Assembly (NCBI GenBank): GCA_023213395.1
Contig: CM041465.1
Span: 20,088,001 to 20,152,000, forward strand
DNA from: Cycas panzhihuaensis
Taxonomy: Eukaryota; Cycadophyta
Reading direction: 5' to 3'
DNA: 64,000 bases
Below are positions 47,027 to 59,399 of the stretch, piece by piece (position 1 is the stretch's first letter; the number at the start of each line of letters is the position of its first letter). The translations under genes and the position numbers were made by a program. Below the pieces are notes generated by a model. It did no database searches and was not told where the DNA came from. It saw nothing but the letters and a program-made list of their open reading frames with translations.

Positions 47027-47888
47027 AACATGCATTTTTCTTTGCATTTTAGCAGTCCAAATTAAATTTTTTTATCTACCGAAGGCTAAACATATGAAAT
47101 GCATTCCATCCAAAGGTTTCTATACTCATTTTGAAGAGTAACATGGATTTAATAGATCTAAAATTAGATCAATTTAGGAGAAAAATCATGAATATGTTCT
47201 TAAATTTTGGGGGCTATCTTGAAGCATTAAAAATGCATATTCAAGAAATGATTTAATGTTATTTACTAATGTTCTTTTGGGATTGTCATATTATAGTTTT
47301 TTTTTAGTATTTAGATGACTTTTTAAAGTTGCAAAAAAAGGGCTTTATGGCTTTAAAAAAGGGTAAATTTTATGCTACACCTTGTGATTAATTTTAATGC
47401 ATATGTGTACCTATTTCTGTAGCATGTAGTTCTTTATTAAAAGTCACAAAAAGTTTTATTTTTTAAGCTTCTATTAATAGAGAAAAAATGGAGTATATCA
47501 CCTGCTCATACAAGCCTAATCAACTTGTAAAAGCAACAAGTCTATTATTTTAAAAAATGATGATTAAAAGGGGATTAGGATGGATATTTTATACCTTATT
47601 TTGAAGGCTATTATGAGTGTCTAAATATTGAATTTGTTGTTAAAATAAAGCCTTAAATAAGTCCATATGATTTATTGTAGTTGTTATTAAACCCTATAGG
47701 GTTTATATAGAAAGATATAATTAAAAGAATCTATCAAAAATATGTTTTGTATACAACTAGTAAAAATCAAATAGGGTTTCACTATCAAAACAAAGATATA
47801 TACAAAAATGTATGTGTTTGTTTTGAAGGATTATTTAGGTCCTTTAATCTTCCCTCCATTTGATAAATATAGAAAGGGCGTATGTACT
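47027..47888. other. AT-rich unassigned stretch
   Basis: No coding frame, no similarity to other parts of the window and no element edge was recognised. It may be the rest of the G LTR or older flanking DNA. GTACT at 47884-47888 should be one target-duplication copy of element C. Confidence 0.4.
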
Positions 47889-50010
47889 TGGATGCACATC
47901 TACGAGATAACCACCTAGCTACGTAGGGATAGTGAGGATGATCGATGACACTATCGGGTACAGATAGGAACCTACAAGCAAGGCAAGTACCAGACAGGGT
48001 GCCCCGTACACCAGATCACGAGTTCGGGACCTGCGGATGGTACCCAACTAGCTAAAGGTGGTTCCCCACTTCAATTAGGAAGAGGGGAGGCGAAGGAGTA
48101 GCCTGGACAGATTCTAGAGAAGAGCCCTCCCACCCTTGGATGGCCGGAAGGGAAGGGAGAGAATCCCTCGAAGGTTTCCCTATAGCAGAGGGAAACAAGT
48201 AAAGGTAAAGTAGGCAAATAGCCTACAGTTGAGACCTTCTCAGTTACTCAGCTAGGCAGAAGAAACTGACATAAAATGAAGGGAGTGGGAACGATCGATC
48301 CATCAAGAGTTCCCCCCCTTTGAAAGAGCAATCAAGAGAAAAGAGGGTGCTATGGCACACACAAGTAAACTAAACTAAATATAACAATCCAAGAGGGCAA
48401 GGGCGAAGTTTACAAACTAAAAGAAAAGGCTAAAGGGAAGAACTTCCTAAAACCTTTTCCTATAATAGGTATGGTATATAAAATATCACATACAGAATGT
48501 AAAAAAAAAGAGTTGATTCATTTTTCCTTTTATGTGGTCTAATTACTACCATGCAAACCTTTTTTAAAAGAAAGAGAGTAAAATAAAGCAAGAACATATA
48601 CCCAGAATGAAGATGCGATCGAAGCGGTGGCGCTTCCACAGGGTGTCCAAATTGTTCCATGAAGTATGGCAAAAGGGGGGTCACGGTAGGGTGAAGCGTG
48701 GGGCTTCCTTACCTTCCCTAGAAAGTGACACTAAAGTGTCAAAAAGGAAAAAGAAAGTAATAGTAGAAAATAAGATGCTATAATAAAATACGAGTAAATG
48801 CACTTACCTGGGAGAGAGAGAGAAAGGGAGAAGACCCTCGCGTCCTCTGTGTACCTACAAGTAAGTGCATATATTCCTTTCCAGAGAAAGGAGGCTAGCA
48901 ACACAAGGTGGAGTTCTAACAACACATGTATACATATGCCAAAAATAAATCTCTATACATATATGTTAGTGCTCATGAATCACAAGGTTGCAGTAATAAA
49001 TTATGGTAAAAGAACTATTCAAATAAATAGTAAGTAGATAGGTAAGCCTCAGAGTAGCCCACCTCCTACAAAGAGCAACCCTACCCTACCTCAAGAAGCC
49101 ATAGGGTAGCGAGGGTATGGCTGTATAGCTGGCTAGAAATTGGGGCAACAATAGTGCAAAAGAGCCCAAGGAAATCCTTAATGAGCTAGAGTGCTATGGG
49201 AAGCAAACTGGGCTATTGAGAGAAGGGTTGAGCTAGGAAAAGTATCTGAGGCTTATGCATTACCTAGATGAGAGAAATGAGCCTGCAAACTAGCATTGCA
49301 ATAGGTGCAAACACTGATTTCAGCAACTGGAAATAGTCCTCTAATCCCTTGCCCACTCCAGGAATAGCATGGGAGTAAAGAGGAGGGTTTGGAGGGTGGG
49401 GGCCTCTTAGGGAGCGCCAAGGTGGTACGGGATCCACCCATCTCTATCCCAAACCCTATGGAGCCCTCTTTGGCCACTGTCCTAGGCATGAAACATAGGA
49501 AAAGAGGCCTAAACAATAGAGAAAAAAGTGTAAGAGAAAGGCAAGAAACAAACCCTTGAAACAAGATAATAAAAACTAGTGATAATCATACAAAACTGGG
49601 CATAAACTGAATAAGGGAAGGACTATAAACCAATAAATACCTTTAGAGAAAGTGGGAGGCATTTGCCTCTACAAAAGCCTACTAAGAAGAGGCTAGAAAA
49701 TCTTAGAAAAGGCTAAAGTACAGCAGGTATGGAGCCCCTGCTGAGATGGCTAAAGGAAATCCTGCTTCTGGGACCACTTAGTGACTGCCTCGGTAAGGAG
49801 ACCCTGAAAACTCCTCAAGGAGGCCCTCTCCAAGGCATGCAATGAGCTGTGAAGATGTTACAACAAAGCCTAAGGAGACCTAGGCACTAAAGAGCAGTTG
49901 TAGGTCTTGGAAATGTAGCAGAGCATCAGAAGAGAGCAGACAATATGGCATTTTTCCTTTGCAATCCTTCCAAAGAGAGCTAAAAAGATCCTAAAAATGA
50001 GTTGAGATGG

Positions 50011-50020
50011 GCTTAAATAC
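50011..50020 (-). promoter_or_regulatory. TATA-like box of the C 3' LTR
   Basis: Minus strand GTATTTAAGC, equal to the A LTR sequence at 2962-2970. Confidence 0.5.
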
Positions 50021-50082
50021 TTAGCCCCAACCCTAATTGAGCAATTAGGGCTCGGTTGGCGCTGAGGTGGGTTGAAAGACAT

Positions 50083-50176
50083 GTGGCAATTCCACAATAA
50101 ATGTGAGAATTACCACGGTGATTTTAAAAAATAAAACATAACAGTCGCACCGTGGGAAACTTCGTGGTACCCTAAA
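50083..50176. promoter_or_regulatory. U3 inverted repeat and GGTACC palindrome of the C 3' LTR
   Basis: GTGGCAATTCCAC (50083-50095) pairs with GTGAGAATTACCAC (50103-50116) with one bulge. AAACTTCGTGGTACC (about 50157-50171) followed by CTAAAATTT is a half-decayed palindrome centred on GGTACC, comparable to the palindrome upstream of the antisense gene at 52467-52490. Confidence 0.45.
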
Positions 50177-50640
50177 ATTTACCGCGATGCAGGACTAGAA
50201 GACCAAACTAGCCCAAATAGCCAGCTAGGGCTGTGGACCAGTACACCAAGAGGCCGACAAGGGGGTGGGCCCACCTGCCTAGAGGCAAACAACAGACCGA
50301 GAGCCATAAGAAAGGCCACCATGGAACTCGAGGATGCAACAAGGAGGCTAACCAGTGATAAGTCAATCATATGAGTGATCATCACACCGATCAAGCAAGT
50401 CTTAAGGGGAGTAGGGTAGATTGCAGGAAGTGACGCAACCACCAGGGTGTCACACTTGCTAGGAGTATGCCCCCACTATAGTCATCATAGGCTAAATAGG
50501 TGTAGATGATGCAAACCATCTACGAAAACATAGCATGCAAGTAAATACTCCTCATGAAACAAAACAAAAATAAGGTGAGAAACATACATGTACTTACCTG
50601 AGTTGACCTCTCCGTATCTATTCCTGGAAGTCAGGAAACA

Positions 50641-50658
50641 CTGCCCTCTTGGTAGTAG
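50641..50658 (-). other. Polypurine tract of element C
   Basis: Minus strand CTACTACCAAGAGGGCAG immediately before the 3' LTR start TGTTTCC. Confidence 0.75.
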
Positions 50659-50985
50659 ACCCTCACTGCTCGGAAGCATGGTGTGATGGTAAATGTTGGC
50701 AACACAACTATCAGTAGCACATATGTATGTAGATATATAAATCAAGATCATAACAGTAGTCAAGGGTGCTGGCAAGTGTCATGGTGGAATGTATGGATAC
50801 GAGGATACAGGTGGAGACCACATAGGGGCTGCCTATGCGCTACCTAGGAATCGACTAGGAGACAAAAAAGATGAGGGGACTTCCCTCATCACAAAAGACG
50901 TAAAGAGATATGCATGATCCAGTAGAAGGAGTAAGTGAATAAAACTGGTAGTCACCATAGCTTAACCTCATTAGCAGCTAGCCCT
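50659..50985. other. Untranslated 3' region of element C
   Basis: Aligns partly with 26750-27205 of B in inverse orientation; no coding frame is seen. Confidence 0.4.
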
Positions 50986-51471
50986 TGGAGGTGCGAATGG
51001 ATCACAAGATGACACGTAAGATGGCCTGGGACTCGGGTAACAGAGCAACCAGATAAGTCTCAGGGGCAATCGACAAGAAGAAGGAGGCAATGCTCAAGGA
51101 TGAGATGAACAAGACTATCTACCTCAATGTTGAGGGCCCAAGGAATGTGTCGAATGTCGACAGACTGAAAACAAGCCAGGAGAGATCTAGTAGTCGAAGC
51201 AAGGGTTCTCAAGTGAGGGCATTGCACTTGGTAAACTTAGGTAAGATGGGACACCACAACCTAAGAGTCACAAAGCAAAATGATAGGTCCCTGATAGAAA
51301 TAGAGAGCATTAGTGAGAGCTTCAATAATAGTTATATACTCAGCTTCATTATTGGTAGCCTCTAGGAGGAAGATCCCAGACAAGAATCCATGTAACGGCA
51401 GAAGGTCCAGGGTTACCGCGGCTTCTGTCGTCGGTAAAAATGTAGAGAGACATGGGTGACAGAAAAAGTCA
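50986..51471 (-). pseudogene. Plant-type extra RNase H of element C
   Basis: Minus strand reads YIFTDDRSRGNPGPSAVTWIL, then a deletion of roughly 40 bases relative to B with a frame change, then TNNEAEYITIIEAL and the LLCDSQVVVSHLT segment, followed by HIPWALNIEVDSLVHLILEH. The Asp, Glu and Asp catalytic candidates are present, but the deletion removes part of the first strands. It is placed between the antisense gene and the 3' LTR as in B and F. Confidence 0.75.
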
Positions 51472-52421
51472 TGTTAATAATAAGCAATAATGAAGCAAAA
51501 AAGACTCAAAAGGCAAGCAATAGATGGCTGTGAAGGGTAGGAGAACCCAACAATGAGGCTACCTAAGGATGAGAGCAGGCTATCCAACCACTGCTTGAGA
51601 GTGGGTGGGAAAAGAGCACCCTAGGGTACCAAAGGTCACTTCGAAAAGTAAAACATGTCCCCGAACATGGGGAGAATTCCCTCTGGGGGTCCCAGGGGCA
51701 GAAAAGAGCTGTAGAAATGAGTCCAGGATGGTGAAATGAGCCAAATGAGTATAAACTCAGGCATGCATGGGGGTGGCACACAAAACGAGACAAAAGGGCC
51801 CTGCGAAAAAGTGCATTAGCAAGGTGCCATAAACGCACCTACAAGAAAGAGCGAAATGAAGGCTATGGGAGCGCAATGGGAGATAGGGCTAGAAGGCAAT
51901 AGTGATTGGGGATATGAGATGGTCTAGAGGGCTGCCATGAGAGTTAAAACAGAGACAGTACCCATCGGGGCCCTCGCCTATATAAGGAAACTTGACGGAA
52001 AATAGATTCATTTTCACGGGCTCTGAAGAGAAATCAAAGCCATTCCCTTACACAGCAGAGTGCCACCCAACTTTAGAGGCATGCTAAGGGAGATCAAACC
52101 ATTGGATTAGAGCGGGGAGATAGCCATCGGGACCACAGGAGCGAGATGACGACAACTAGGCCAGATCTAGTGAGTGGATCCTATAAAACCCAATCCATCT
52201 CAATGTTTTAATTTCATTACTTTTTGGTGAATTTTGTGTGATTTTTAGGCCCCATATGGGCAAAAGATGACCTCTCAGAGTCTGAATCAGACCCAGAAAG
52301 AGGCAGGATCGGGGCATTAGGCAGCCCTGGTCTCGGTGGGCCCCACTAGGGCTCACCTAGAAGATTTTTTTTTATTTTTTTGGGCAGAAACCCTCCCTTT
52401 TGGGGGGTGCCATTCACATCG
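51472..52421 (-). other. Divergent promoter region and leader of the C extra RNase H
   Basis: No gene is supported. A sense TATA box (TATATAGG, 51985-51979) lies about 510 bases before the RNase H. Sequence after it is alignable to B at DNA level only. The part near 52200-52420 faces the antisense gene. Confidence 0.45.
51979..51985 (-). promoter_or_regulatory. Internal sense TATA box of element C
   Basis: Minus strand CCTTATATAGGCGAGGGCC; matches B 25752-25770. Confidence 0.5.
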
Positions 52422-52490
52422 TAGCAAAGATCGTGGTGCCATGATCTTTACTATGGGACCCAGGACAAACTCTGCGGTACCGCGAAGTTT
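52422..52490. promoter_or_regulatory. Two inverted repeats upstream of the C antisense gene
   Basis: TAGCAAAGATC (52422-52432) pairs with GATCTTTACTA (52443-52453) at 10 of 11. The second (52467-52490) is a 24-bp near-palindrome, AAACTCTGCGG before a TACC centre and mirrored arm CGCGAAGTTT, with only two mismatched pairs. Both lie 100-170 bases before the donor at 52591. Confidence 0.62.
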
Positions 52491-52590
52491 GGCACAGTAT
52501 GAAGGTGACACTGCAGAAAAAGAAGAGAGGGTCTAAAAGGGCCCCAAATCTTCATCAGACAGAGCTAAGAGACAGCCTGGAGGCTGAGAG

Positions 52591-52635
52591 GTAAGTGCAA
52601 ACTAAGTTCTAACTAGTTTTTGGTGGTATTTATAG
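52591..52635 (+). other. Candidate first intron of the C antisense gene
   Basis: Donor GAG|GTAAGT, branch-like CTAAC and acceptor TTTATAG| just before the start codon. Only 45 bp, short for plants; conserved with B. Confidence 0.4.
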
Positions 52636-53817
52636 GCTGTGATCATGATAGACAATCGCCAAAACATAGGGATGGCGATGCTGAGCTTCATAGAGATGAT
52701 GTCTCAGGAGGACAAGGGAGTCCTACAGAGGTGTGGCCTACTAAAGGTCATGAGGATGCCTCAGTACATGTCAGACCAGAGGCTACTAATCGATATAGTG
52801 TCACACTAGGACCGAAGGAGGCATATTTTCTACCTACCCCAAGTGGGAGACGTGACTGTAACACCGAGGGACATCAGACGAATACTGGGAGTGCCAACGA
52901 CTGGGAGGCTGGTAGCACTAGGAGCGCTACCTAGTAATGAGGCAACACACTGAGAGGCGAAGACATTCTTCACTGGGGCAGACAGATGGGAGAGGAGAGG
53001 GGTTCATCTCTAGGCTATGGTCATATCAGGGATTCCTCGGGTGAGTTGATTACTTTGTACATTCTATTCTGGGTTTCCCAGAAACAGAACTAAATGGATA
53101 TCCCTAGGGGATGGATAGATGCAGTGCACTATTGCAAGGCTAGTGAGAGGATGGAATGGGCTACCCTAATAGTGACGAACCTTGTCATACAGTTAGATGC
53201 CATCAGGATGATAGGTCAGGGAGGGCTGTCATATAGCACATTATTACAGTATTGGTTTTTTGATGATTTTAGAGAAGTGGCACCAACGAGAGGACCACAT
53301 CTTATTGTAGAGTGGGCCCTGATGGTCCACAGGTGGTAGACTAGACTGAGAGAGATAGAGGACTAGGCTCATGTCCAATGCTCAGTGGAGGCTATATCAT
53401 TAGACCTCCTCATTATGATGGACCTTATAGCAGACCCATACAGAGTAGTGAGGTGGGACAACGATGATGAAGCAGGTGGAGCTGAGGTGCTCCCAAGTGA
53501 TGATGATGGCAGAGATGGAGGAGATAGGGTCAGCCTGTCATGACCTGCAGGAGAGGCCAATCCATCAAGGATAGCAGGTGGAGGAGTAGAGCCATCAGGG
53601 ACTACCGACAGAGAGGCAAGCTCATCAGGGACTACAAAGGAGAGCAGGGGGCCACTAACACGGGTCCACATGCTACAGATCGTGAGGAGGTCTGGAGAGG
53701 GGACAACAGAGCCAGTCCCAGTGAGGAGAGAGGCCCTAGCAGAGGAGGTACCAGTAGTTGGCGGAGCACAAGAGGAGGGGGAAATCACGCGAGCCGAGGA
53801 GCTGGCCACCGTACTAG

Positions 53818-53941
53818 GTGAGACATAGCCATTTCCTATTGTCGTTTGATTGCCACACATATATATATAGTTTGATTTTGGTTGATTTGATATCCATAGA
53901 CATGTATTGATGCATGGTATACTGGATCGAAGGTACTACAG
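53818..53941 (+). other. Candidate second intron of the C antisense gene
   Basis: Donor AG|GTGAGA matches B (23818). The acceptor is either CCATAG (53899) or CTACAG (53941). The B counterpart contains the large TA microsatellite; here only a short TA run is present. Confidence 0.45.
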
Positions 53942-54540
53942 AGGTTAGGCAGTTGGTAGAGGCGATGGTGAGGGAGATGTTCCCTCAAGTGTATACAGAA
54001 GGGTAACTACCTATCCAGGCTGAGGATGCGCCCAGATTGGTAGGTGCCCATATGGCAGCATTTGTCCCATTAGCAAGGGCGAGGGATATATAGGTTATAG
54101 ATTCCTAGGAGCATGTAGCGTTCAGGGGACAGTTGCAACAGGAGCTGGATGAGGCTCAGAGTGAGCAGGACATGTTGCAGAGTCACGTACAGGCTCTGGA
54201 GGATCAGGGGGGAGCAGGTGGAGATACAGAGGGTAGGATCTGGATAGTAGTGCTAGAGGAGCATCTCCAAGGAGTGGAGAGTGAGAGAGATCGTATCCAG
54301 GCCCGATACGATCAACTGATGGATTAAGTGGCATCCAGGTCAGGCTGGAGCAGGACGCATACCCACATGGCGACGACAACACCAAGGCAGCCACGTGATA
54401 AGGGGAGCGACGTAGGGAGCTCATGGAGGCCCAGGAGGAGCCTCGAAGGGATATGATCCCTAGGAGAGGGATCACACTGACTAGGAGATGGTGCCCCAGG
54501 AGTAGGGCAACAATAGGATAGAGTATATGCATTGTATTTA

Positions 54541-55136
54541 TTTTGACAGGGGAAAGCACGGGCCTCCAAGAGGTCACATGTATAGAGTCACATGATTGTA
54601 CCCCCTTGTAAAGACACCAGATTTCCATAGAGGATGTACCACACCATATGTATGACATGACACATGATTTTAATGTATATATATAGATGGGGCAATTGGC
54701 ACCCTATTTGACATATGATGTTTTATTATGTATGATATAGATGGTTTATTATGTGATGCATGTATTTCCTTCCATGCATGGCCATATACCTAATAGAAGT
54801 ACACACGACCACCATGAGTAATGGTGATAGTCATATGTAGGGTTAGGAAATAGGGCAGCGTGCATGTCCACAGAAGAGCATAGTAGGATATGCAAAGGAA
54901 ATATCGAGCGAGAGGAGGAGTAATGATATTCTAGAGTGTTGTTCTAACTGGGGGATGCCCACATAGGAGGACAAGGTCCCAAAGGAACTTGGGAACATGG
55001 GTTCTGTGGGAGGAACCAGAAAGAAACGGAAGAGGCCATCCTAAGTCATCATTCTACCCATGACTGGGAGAAATGGGAACGAACTTAAGATGGTAGTTTA
55101 GGCTCATTTCAGAGTGTGGGTGAGGTGACAGCAAGG
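54541..55136. other. Convergent spacer between antisense gene and integrase in C
   Basis: Collinear with 21953-22639 of B. No coding frame is seen. It contains an imperfect inverted repeat near 54687-54707 (ATGGGGCAATTGGCACCC). Confidence 0.45.
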
Positions 55137-56240
55137 TCACGAGTAAAACTTCTTAAGGAATTTCCCATTAATAGCTTTCTCAAATTCAAGACCTTCTAGG
55201 GTGGCAATCCTATAAGCACCATTACCGAGGGTTTCAATAATGACGAAGGGGCCAATCCATCTAGGTTTGAATTTGGTCAAATGGTCATGAAGATATTCTA
55301 ATTTGAGGATGTGATCCCTGAGAAATAAAGGACGGGAACAAAGATGTTTGTCATAGGACCTTTATGAGAAAGCTTTAGATGCTAGGTTAGCTTGATAAGC
55401 AGCTAAGCGTCTCTCATCCAAAGCCTTGAGGTCTAGGAGGTAAGCCTGGCGGATTGACTCCTCATCGATGAGACCTCGAAGAGAGACTCGCAAGGAAGGG
55501 ATCTCCACTTCCAATGGGAGTACCACCTCGGTACCATAAACTAGGGAGAACGAGGTCATTCCCATGGCAGAATGGATAGAGGTGCGGTAAGCTCACAAAG
55601 CAGAAGGAAGTTAGAGGTGCCAGTCCTTTTGAGATTGAGCCACAGTTTTCTTTAGGATATTAACAAGAGTCTTGTTGAATGACTCTACCTGGCCATTTAC
55701 CTGGAGGTAGTAAGGACAAGATGTTTTGTGAGAAATCTTAAACCTCTCGCAAAGCTCATCCATCTCCTTATTATAAAAGGGGGTTCCATTATCTATGATT
55801 AAGACGTCTAGAATCCCGAAACAGTAAATGATGTGCTGGTAAACGAAGGTAGCTATTATCTTACTAGGGGTAGTAACTAGGAGAATGGCCCTTCCCATTT
55901 GGTGAAGTATTCCATAGCAGCCAAGATAAACTTGTGCTATGACGAAGAAGGTGGAGAGATAGCCCTGATGAGGTCTAGCCCCCACTGAGTGAAAGGCCAC
56001 AGAGAGATGATGAGGTGAAGGGCCTCGGAAGGCACATGGGAGATGTTAGCATGTTCCTGACATCGCTGACATCTCAGGGCAAAGGCGTGGGCATCCTTGA
56101 AGAGGGACGACCAATAGTAACACATACAAAGGATCCTCTAGGCTATAGACTAGCCCCCAAAGTGGCCCCTACAAATACCATGGTGGCATTCGCAAAGTAT
56201 TTGGTTGGCTTCATCAGTAGTAACGCAGTAGAGGAGGATC
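55137..56240 (-). pseudogene. int: Integrase of element C
   Basis: Minus strand: an HHCC-like start (ECHHGIC and CQRCQEHANISHVP segments), core with WGLDLIRAI-type first Asp (MGRAILLV follows), IIDNGTPFYNKEMDEL with the second Asp intact, and NGQVESFNKTLVNILKKT with the catalytic Glu. 56000-55611 and 55565-55362 are open. The C-terminal part ends FLKKFYS with TGA at 55139-55137. Stops and a frame change remain, but the catalytic triad appears complete, unlike B. Confidence 0.87.
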
Positions 56241-56459
56241 CCATCGAAGGACCTCTTATACAATACTTCGTCCATGAGGAAGTATTACTTAGTAGAAGTC
56301 CAGATGCGAGATCTAACTTTACTACTAGCATCAGGGCGGTATTACTATTGCATGAGATACCACATTATGTCGCCATACCACTCATTATCGATGAGTGGAG
56401 ATGTCCTGAATAGTCAATATGGACTCATCAAGAAGGGAATCATCAACGAGGGTATCAAG

Positions 56460-58200
56460 TGAGTTAGGAATAGGGGCGCCTGTGAGCTACTCGGCCACTA
56501 CCATTCCCTTCTTTGATTTCTGGTTAACGATATGAAGGTCGAACTCTTGAAGTAGGATGGCCCAACGGCCAGCCTTACCCATCAAGTCTGAACGAGTGAG
56601 TAAGTATCGCAAGGGATCAGACTGGATAACCACTTTGGTGGTATTTCCAAGCAAGTAATGTCTAAACTTCTTGGTCATGTGGACCAAGGAGAGACATTCC
56701 TTCTTGGCAGGAGAGTAGTTAAGTTTAGCAGCCACGAGAGTACGACTGATGAAATAAATGGCTCTCTCGAGTCCTGAGTCATCCTCTTGAGGCAACATAG
56801 TGCCTAGGGACTCATCAGTCACTGAGGTATAAAGAAAGAAGGGCCTATCGAAGCACGGGGGTGCCAACGTAAGAGCAGAAGTGAGGGCTTCCTTAAGTCC
56901 TTCGAAAGCTTGTTGAGTCTTATCAGACTAAACAAAAGGAACTCCCTTCTTTAATAGGTTCGTAAGGGGTTTAGTACTCATGGCAAAGTCTACCAAGAAG
57001 TGCCTAAGGAAACCAAGCCTACCTAGAAATGACTTGATCTATCGTTGGGTTCTAGGAGGCGGCATGTCAAAGATTGTCTTGACCTTATCAGGGTCAATCT
57101 AGATTCCTTGTTTTGATATGAGAAATCCAAGGACTTTGCAAGAGGTGACGACAAACACACACTTGAGCAGGTTTAGGCTAACATGATACTTGTGGCATCG
57201 TATGAAGATAGCCCGCAAGTCAGAGGGATGATGGGCCCTAACACGTGAGAGACCCATCATGTCATCCATGAAGACCTCCAATGTATTATTGATGAGGTCA
57301 TGGAAGATGAAATGTATCACTCTTTGGTAAGTAGTGCCTACATTTTTAAGACCGAAGGGCATTGCCTTATAGGAAAAGGTACCCCACGAGGTGGTGAAGG
57401 CCATCTTGTGGTGGTCTTCAGGAGATATCTGGATCTAGTTGTAACTAGAGAAGTTATCCATCAAGGACATAACTTGAAATCTAGCAATTCAAGCAATGAT
57501 TTGATCGATGAAAGGGAGTGGAAAATTGTCCGTAGGATATGCATTGTTGATATCATAGAAATCAATGCATATCTGGATAGACCCGTTCTTTTTAATAATG
57601 GGAACAATGTTGGATACCTACTTGGGGTAATCGATAGAAGTGATAAGTCCAACATCCAACAGCTTCTCGACCTCCACCTTAACAGTGATCGAGAGCTTAG
57701 GGTGGAGAGGACGCTGCTTCTAGCACAAAGGGCGTGTGCCAGGAATGGTAGTGAGATTATGAGTAATAATGGAGGGGTCAATTCCCTTCATGTCAGAATA
57801 ATCCCATGCAAAGACATCCCGAAACTCTTGGAACAAAAGGGAGTACTCCCTTACCTCATTAGGAGAGCATTCCATCTTGACCTTAATGACCTTACCAAGG
57901 GCCAAGACAATGTCCTGGGTTACCGCCATACACATGGCATTCCCCTCCTCAAAGTGGAGAGGGGCAAGGTCAATAGGAAGTGGTGGAATAGGGGATGGGA
58001 TTAGGTCAGTGAGTGTGGACCCAATTGCAAGGACCTTCTGGTGGCCAAGCCTATGGTGACCAGAAGGCAAGTTAGGCACGAAGCCCGCTAGGTGCTCAAG
58101 TAAGGCTTCATCATTTTCAAAGTAATCCACCCCATGGATGACCTTACTCTGAATAGATGAAATGCTAGAGGAAGTGAGGGCAATGAGACCGTGATGGTCA
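56460..58200 (-). pseudogene. pol: Reverse transcriptase and RNase H of element C
   Basis: 58130-57720 is an open connector ending FRDVFAWDYSDMKGIDPSII, the segment that precedes Gypsy RT. RT motifs are ICIDF, DNFPLPFIDQI, MAFTTSWGTFSYKAMPFGLK and the active site VFMDDMMG at about 57277-57254. RNase H (56867-56487) is open: TSVTDESLGTMLPQEDD, YSPAKKECLSLV, VIQSDPLRYLL, LLQEFDLHIV. It supplies the Gln and Trp codons that are stops in B. A plus-strand open frame at 57300-58004 is only the reverse shadow of this domain. Confidence 0.88.
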
Positions 58201-58699
58201 TCAGGTTACCTGACATCCTCGACAGACTCTAAGGGAGAATCAAGAAGGGGCTCCTCGGAAGGAGCGAAAGGTAGTTCCTCAAAGCCATCACTTGCAGGGG
58301 GTGATGAAGAGGAAGAACCGATGACAGATAAATCAACATGAGCGATGACATGTGACATAGAAGAGTGACTATTCTCACCAATGAAAGAGGTTCTAGATGG
58401 GGATCTAGAATGGGATGGGTATGACCTACTAGTGCAGAATAAGGAAACAGGGTGAAGATAATCCTCGTCCTTATCATATGACTCATCGTCACTAAACGAG
58501 GCGAGGTACCCGTAGGTCCTAACGGCAATAGGAGCGAAACATGTGAGACTAGAGAAAGAAGATGTAGGATCTTCTTCGGTGTGAGATGGATTGGGTATAC
58601 CAATGGACCAAGCTGAGGCATGAGTAGAAGGGCCTTAACTTGCCTTATTGACAGGATGCGTTTATTTGGTAAGTGGACGTTCACGGGAAACAACCCTCA

Positions 58700-59300
58700 T
58701 TCATCCATCATGGACAAATTTAAGTTGCCCCCAGAGGGTCAAACACACGGCTCCCATCTGGTCAAGCCATGGTCAACCTAAGAGAAGGTTGTAGTCAACG
58801 TCAACATCGAGGGCTATAATGTCAGCGAGGACAATCTTGCCCTCGAGAGTAAGCAAGATCACGATAGATCCTAATGGGGTCTTTTTGCTACTATCGTAGC
58901 CTTGGCATAGCCATGGAACAGGTTCCAAGGCAGAAATACCAAGCTCTTGCATGACACACAAGGGCATCGCATTCATGGAAGAACCATTATCGACAATAGT
59001 CCTTCGCAGGGTACAGTCAGGTGTATCAATGGTAATGGTGAATGGGAAGTTCCATTGATATTCCCTTTCACACATGGGAAGAAGGTCCTTAGGATCAAAA
59101 GAAATAATGGGTTCACGACTTTGGGTGACATCCAAAGCATGGACGTGTGCATCATTTGATCCTAAAGCTTCCAAAAGGAGAGCTCGTTGCTCGAGGCAAC
59201 TCCTCAAAACATCCATCAAGGACATTCCCACAGCGACGGTATTGAGTTCGTCAACGATGGAGAAAGGCTTACCCTTCACACTAGGTTGGGTAAGTGCCCT
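58700..59300 (-). pseudogene. pro: Aspartic protease region of element C
   Basis: 59279-58773 is open for 168 codons: KGKPFSIVDELN, SLMDVLRSCLEQRALLLEAL, REYQWNFPFTITIDTP and the retropepsin loop TIVDNGSSMNAMPL, then ALDVDVDYNLLLG and PWLDQ. The Asp and Gly of the active loop are intact. The spacer between protease and RT (58690-58230) is Ser/Pro/His-rich. Confidence 0.8.
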
Positions 59301-59399
59301 TCAGAAATCATAATGACCGGGATGCATGTGAATGGCCTTGGGAAAAAAAGGTGCTTTCGGAGGAGGGTTCTCTAGAAGAGGATCGGAAGGCGTAGAAGA

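Larger units (their letters stand above)
38597..47888 (-). mobile_element. Element G: chromovirus-like Ty3/Gypsy retrotransposon, truncated and interrupted
   Basis: The minus strand carries, right to left, an LTR, an iMet primer site, gag, protease and the start of RT. It is cut in RT by element F and split in its leader by Copia H (40798-46010). The missing pol part should lie left of the window, beyond F. The gag, protease and RT are of a different Gypsy type from A/B/C/F; the iMet primer site fits chromoviruses. The right limit is uncertain because the LTR end was not located before element C begins at 47889. Confidence 0.7.
47889..50640 (-). repeat. 3' LTR of element C (2752 bp)
   Basis: Plus-strand edges TGGATGCACATC and ...AGTCAGGAAACA; aligns with 61961-64000 along the overlap. 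U3 contains the GTAC palindrome remnant (about 50152-50176), an inverted repeat (50083-50116) and a TATA-like box (50011-50020). Open frames conserved with the 5' LTR (such as 48460-48684 and 62531-62770) simply reflect LTR identity. Confidence 0.93.
52575..54540 (+). pseudogene. Antisense gene of element C (plant-mobile-domain-like)
   Basis: Opposite in strand to gag-pol. The main exon starts at ATG 52645 (MIDNRQNIGMAMLSFIEMM) and carries HIFYLPQVGDVTVTP and RDIRRILGVPTTGRLVALG, the plant-mobile-domain-like core. After a one-base frameshift near 53050 it continues open at 53094 (MDIPRGWIDAVHYC, AIRMIGQGGLSYSTLLQYW). An acidic and repeat-containing tail ends at the donor AG|GTGAGA (53817/53818). 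The last exon, from about 53940, encodes a Gln/Glu-rich coiled coil (QLQQELDEAQSEQDMLQSHV, EEHLQGVESERDRIQARYDQ) to a TAA at 54325. Homology continues to about 54540. It ends convergent with pol. Function is unknown; regulation of the element or defence against silencing is only a guess. Confidence 0.68.

Noticed and set aside
47027-47888. Possible solo host sequence or promoter between G and C
   Set aside because: AT-rich with no frame or motif; more simply the rest of the G LTR or old flank, so no gene is called.
53369-53860. 163-codon minus-strand Ser/Pro-rich frame
   Set aside because: It lies opposite to the acidic, repeat-bearing exon of the antisense gene, whose frame is conserved with B.
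54122-54658. 178-codon minus-strand frame
   Set aside because: Shadow of the coiled-coil exon of the antisense gene on the plus strand; not conserved in B.
57300-58004. 234-codon plus-strand open frame
   Set aside because: It is the reverse complement of the C reverse transcriptase and connector, which carry the conserved motifs; no match to the equivalent strand in B.
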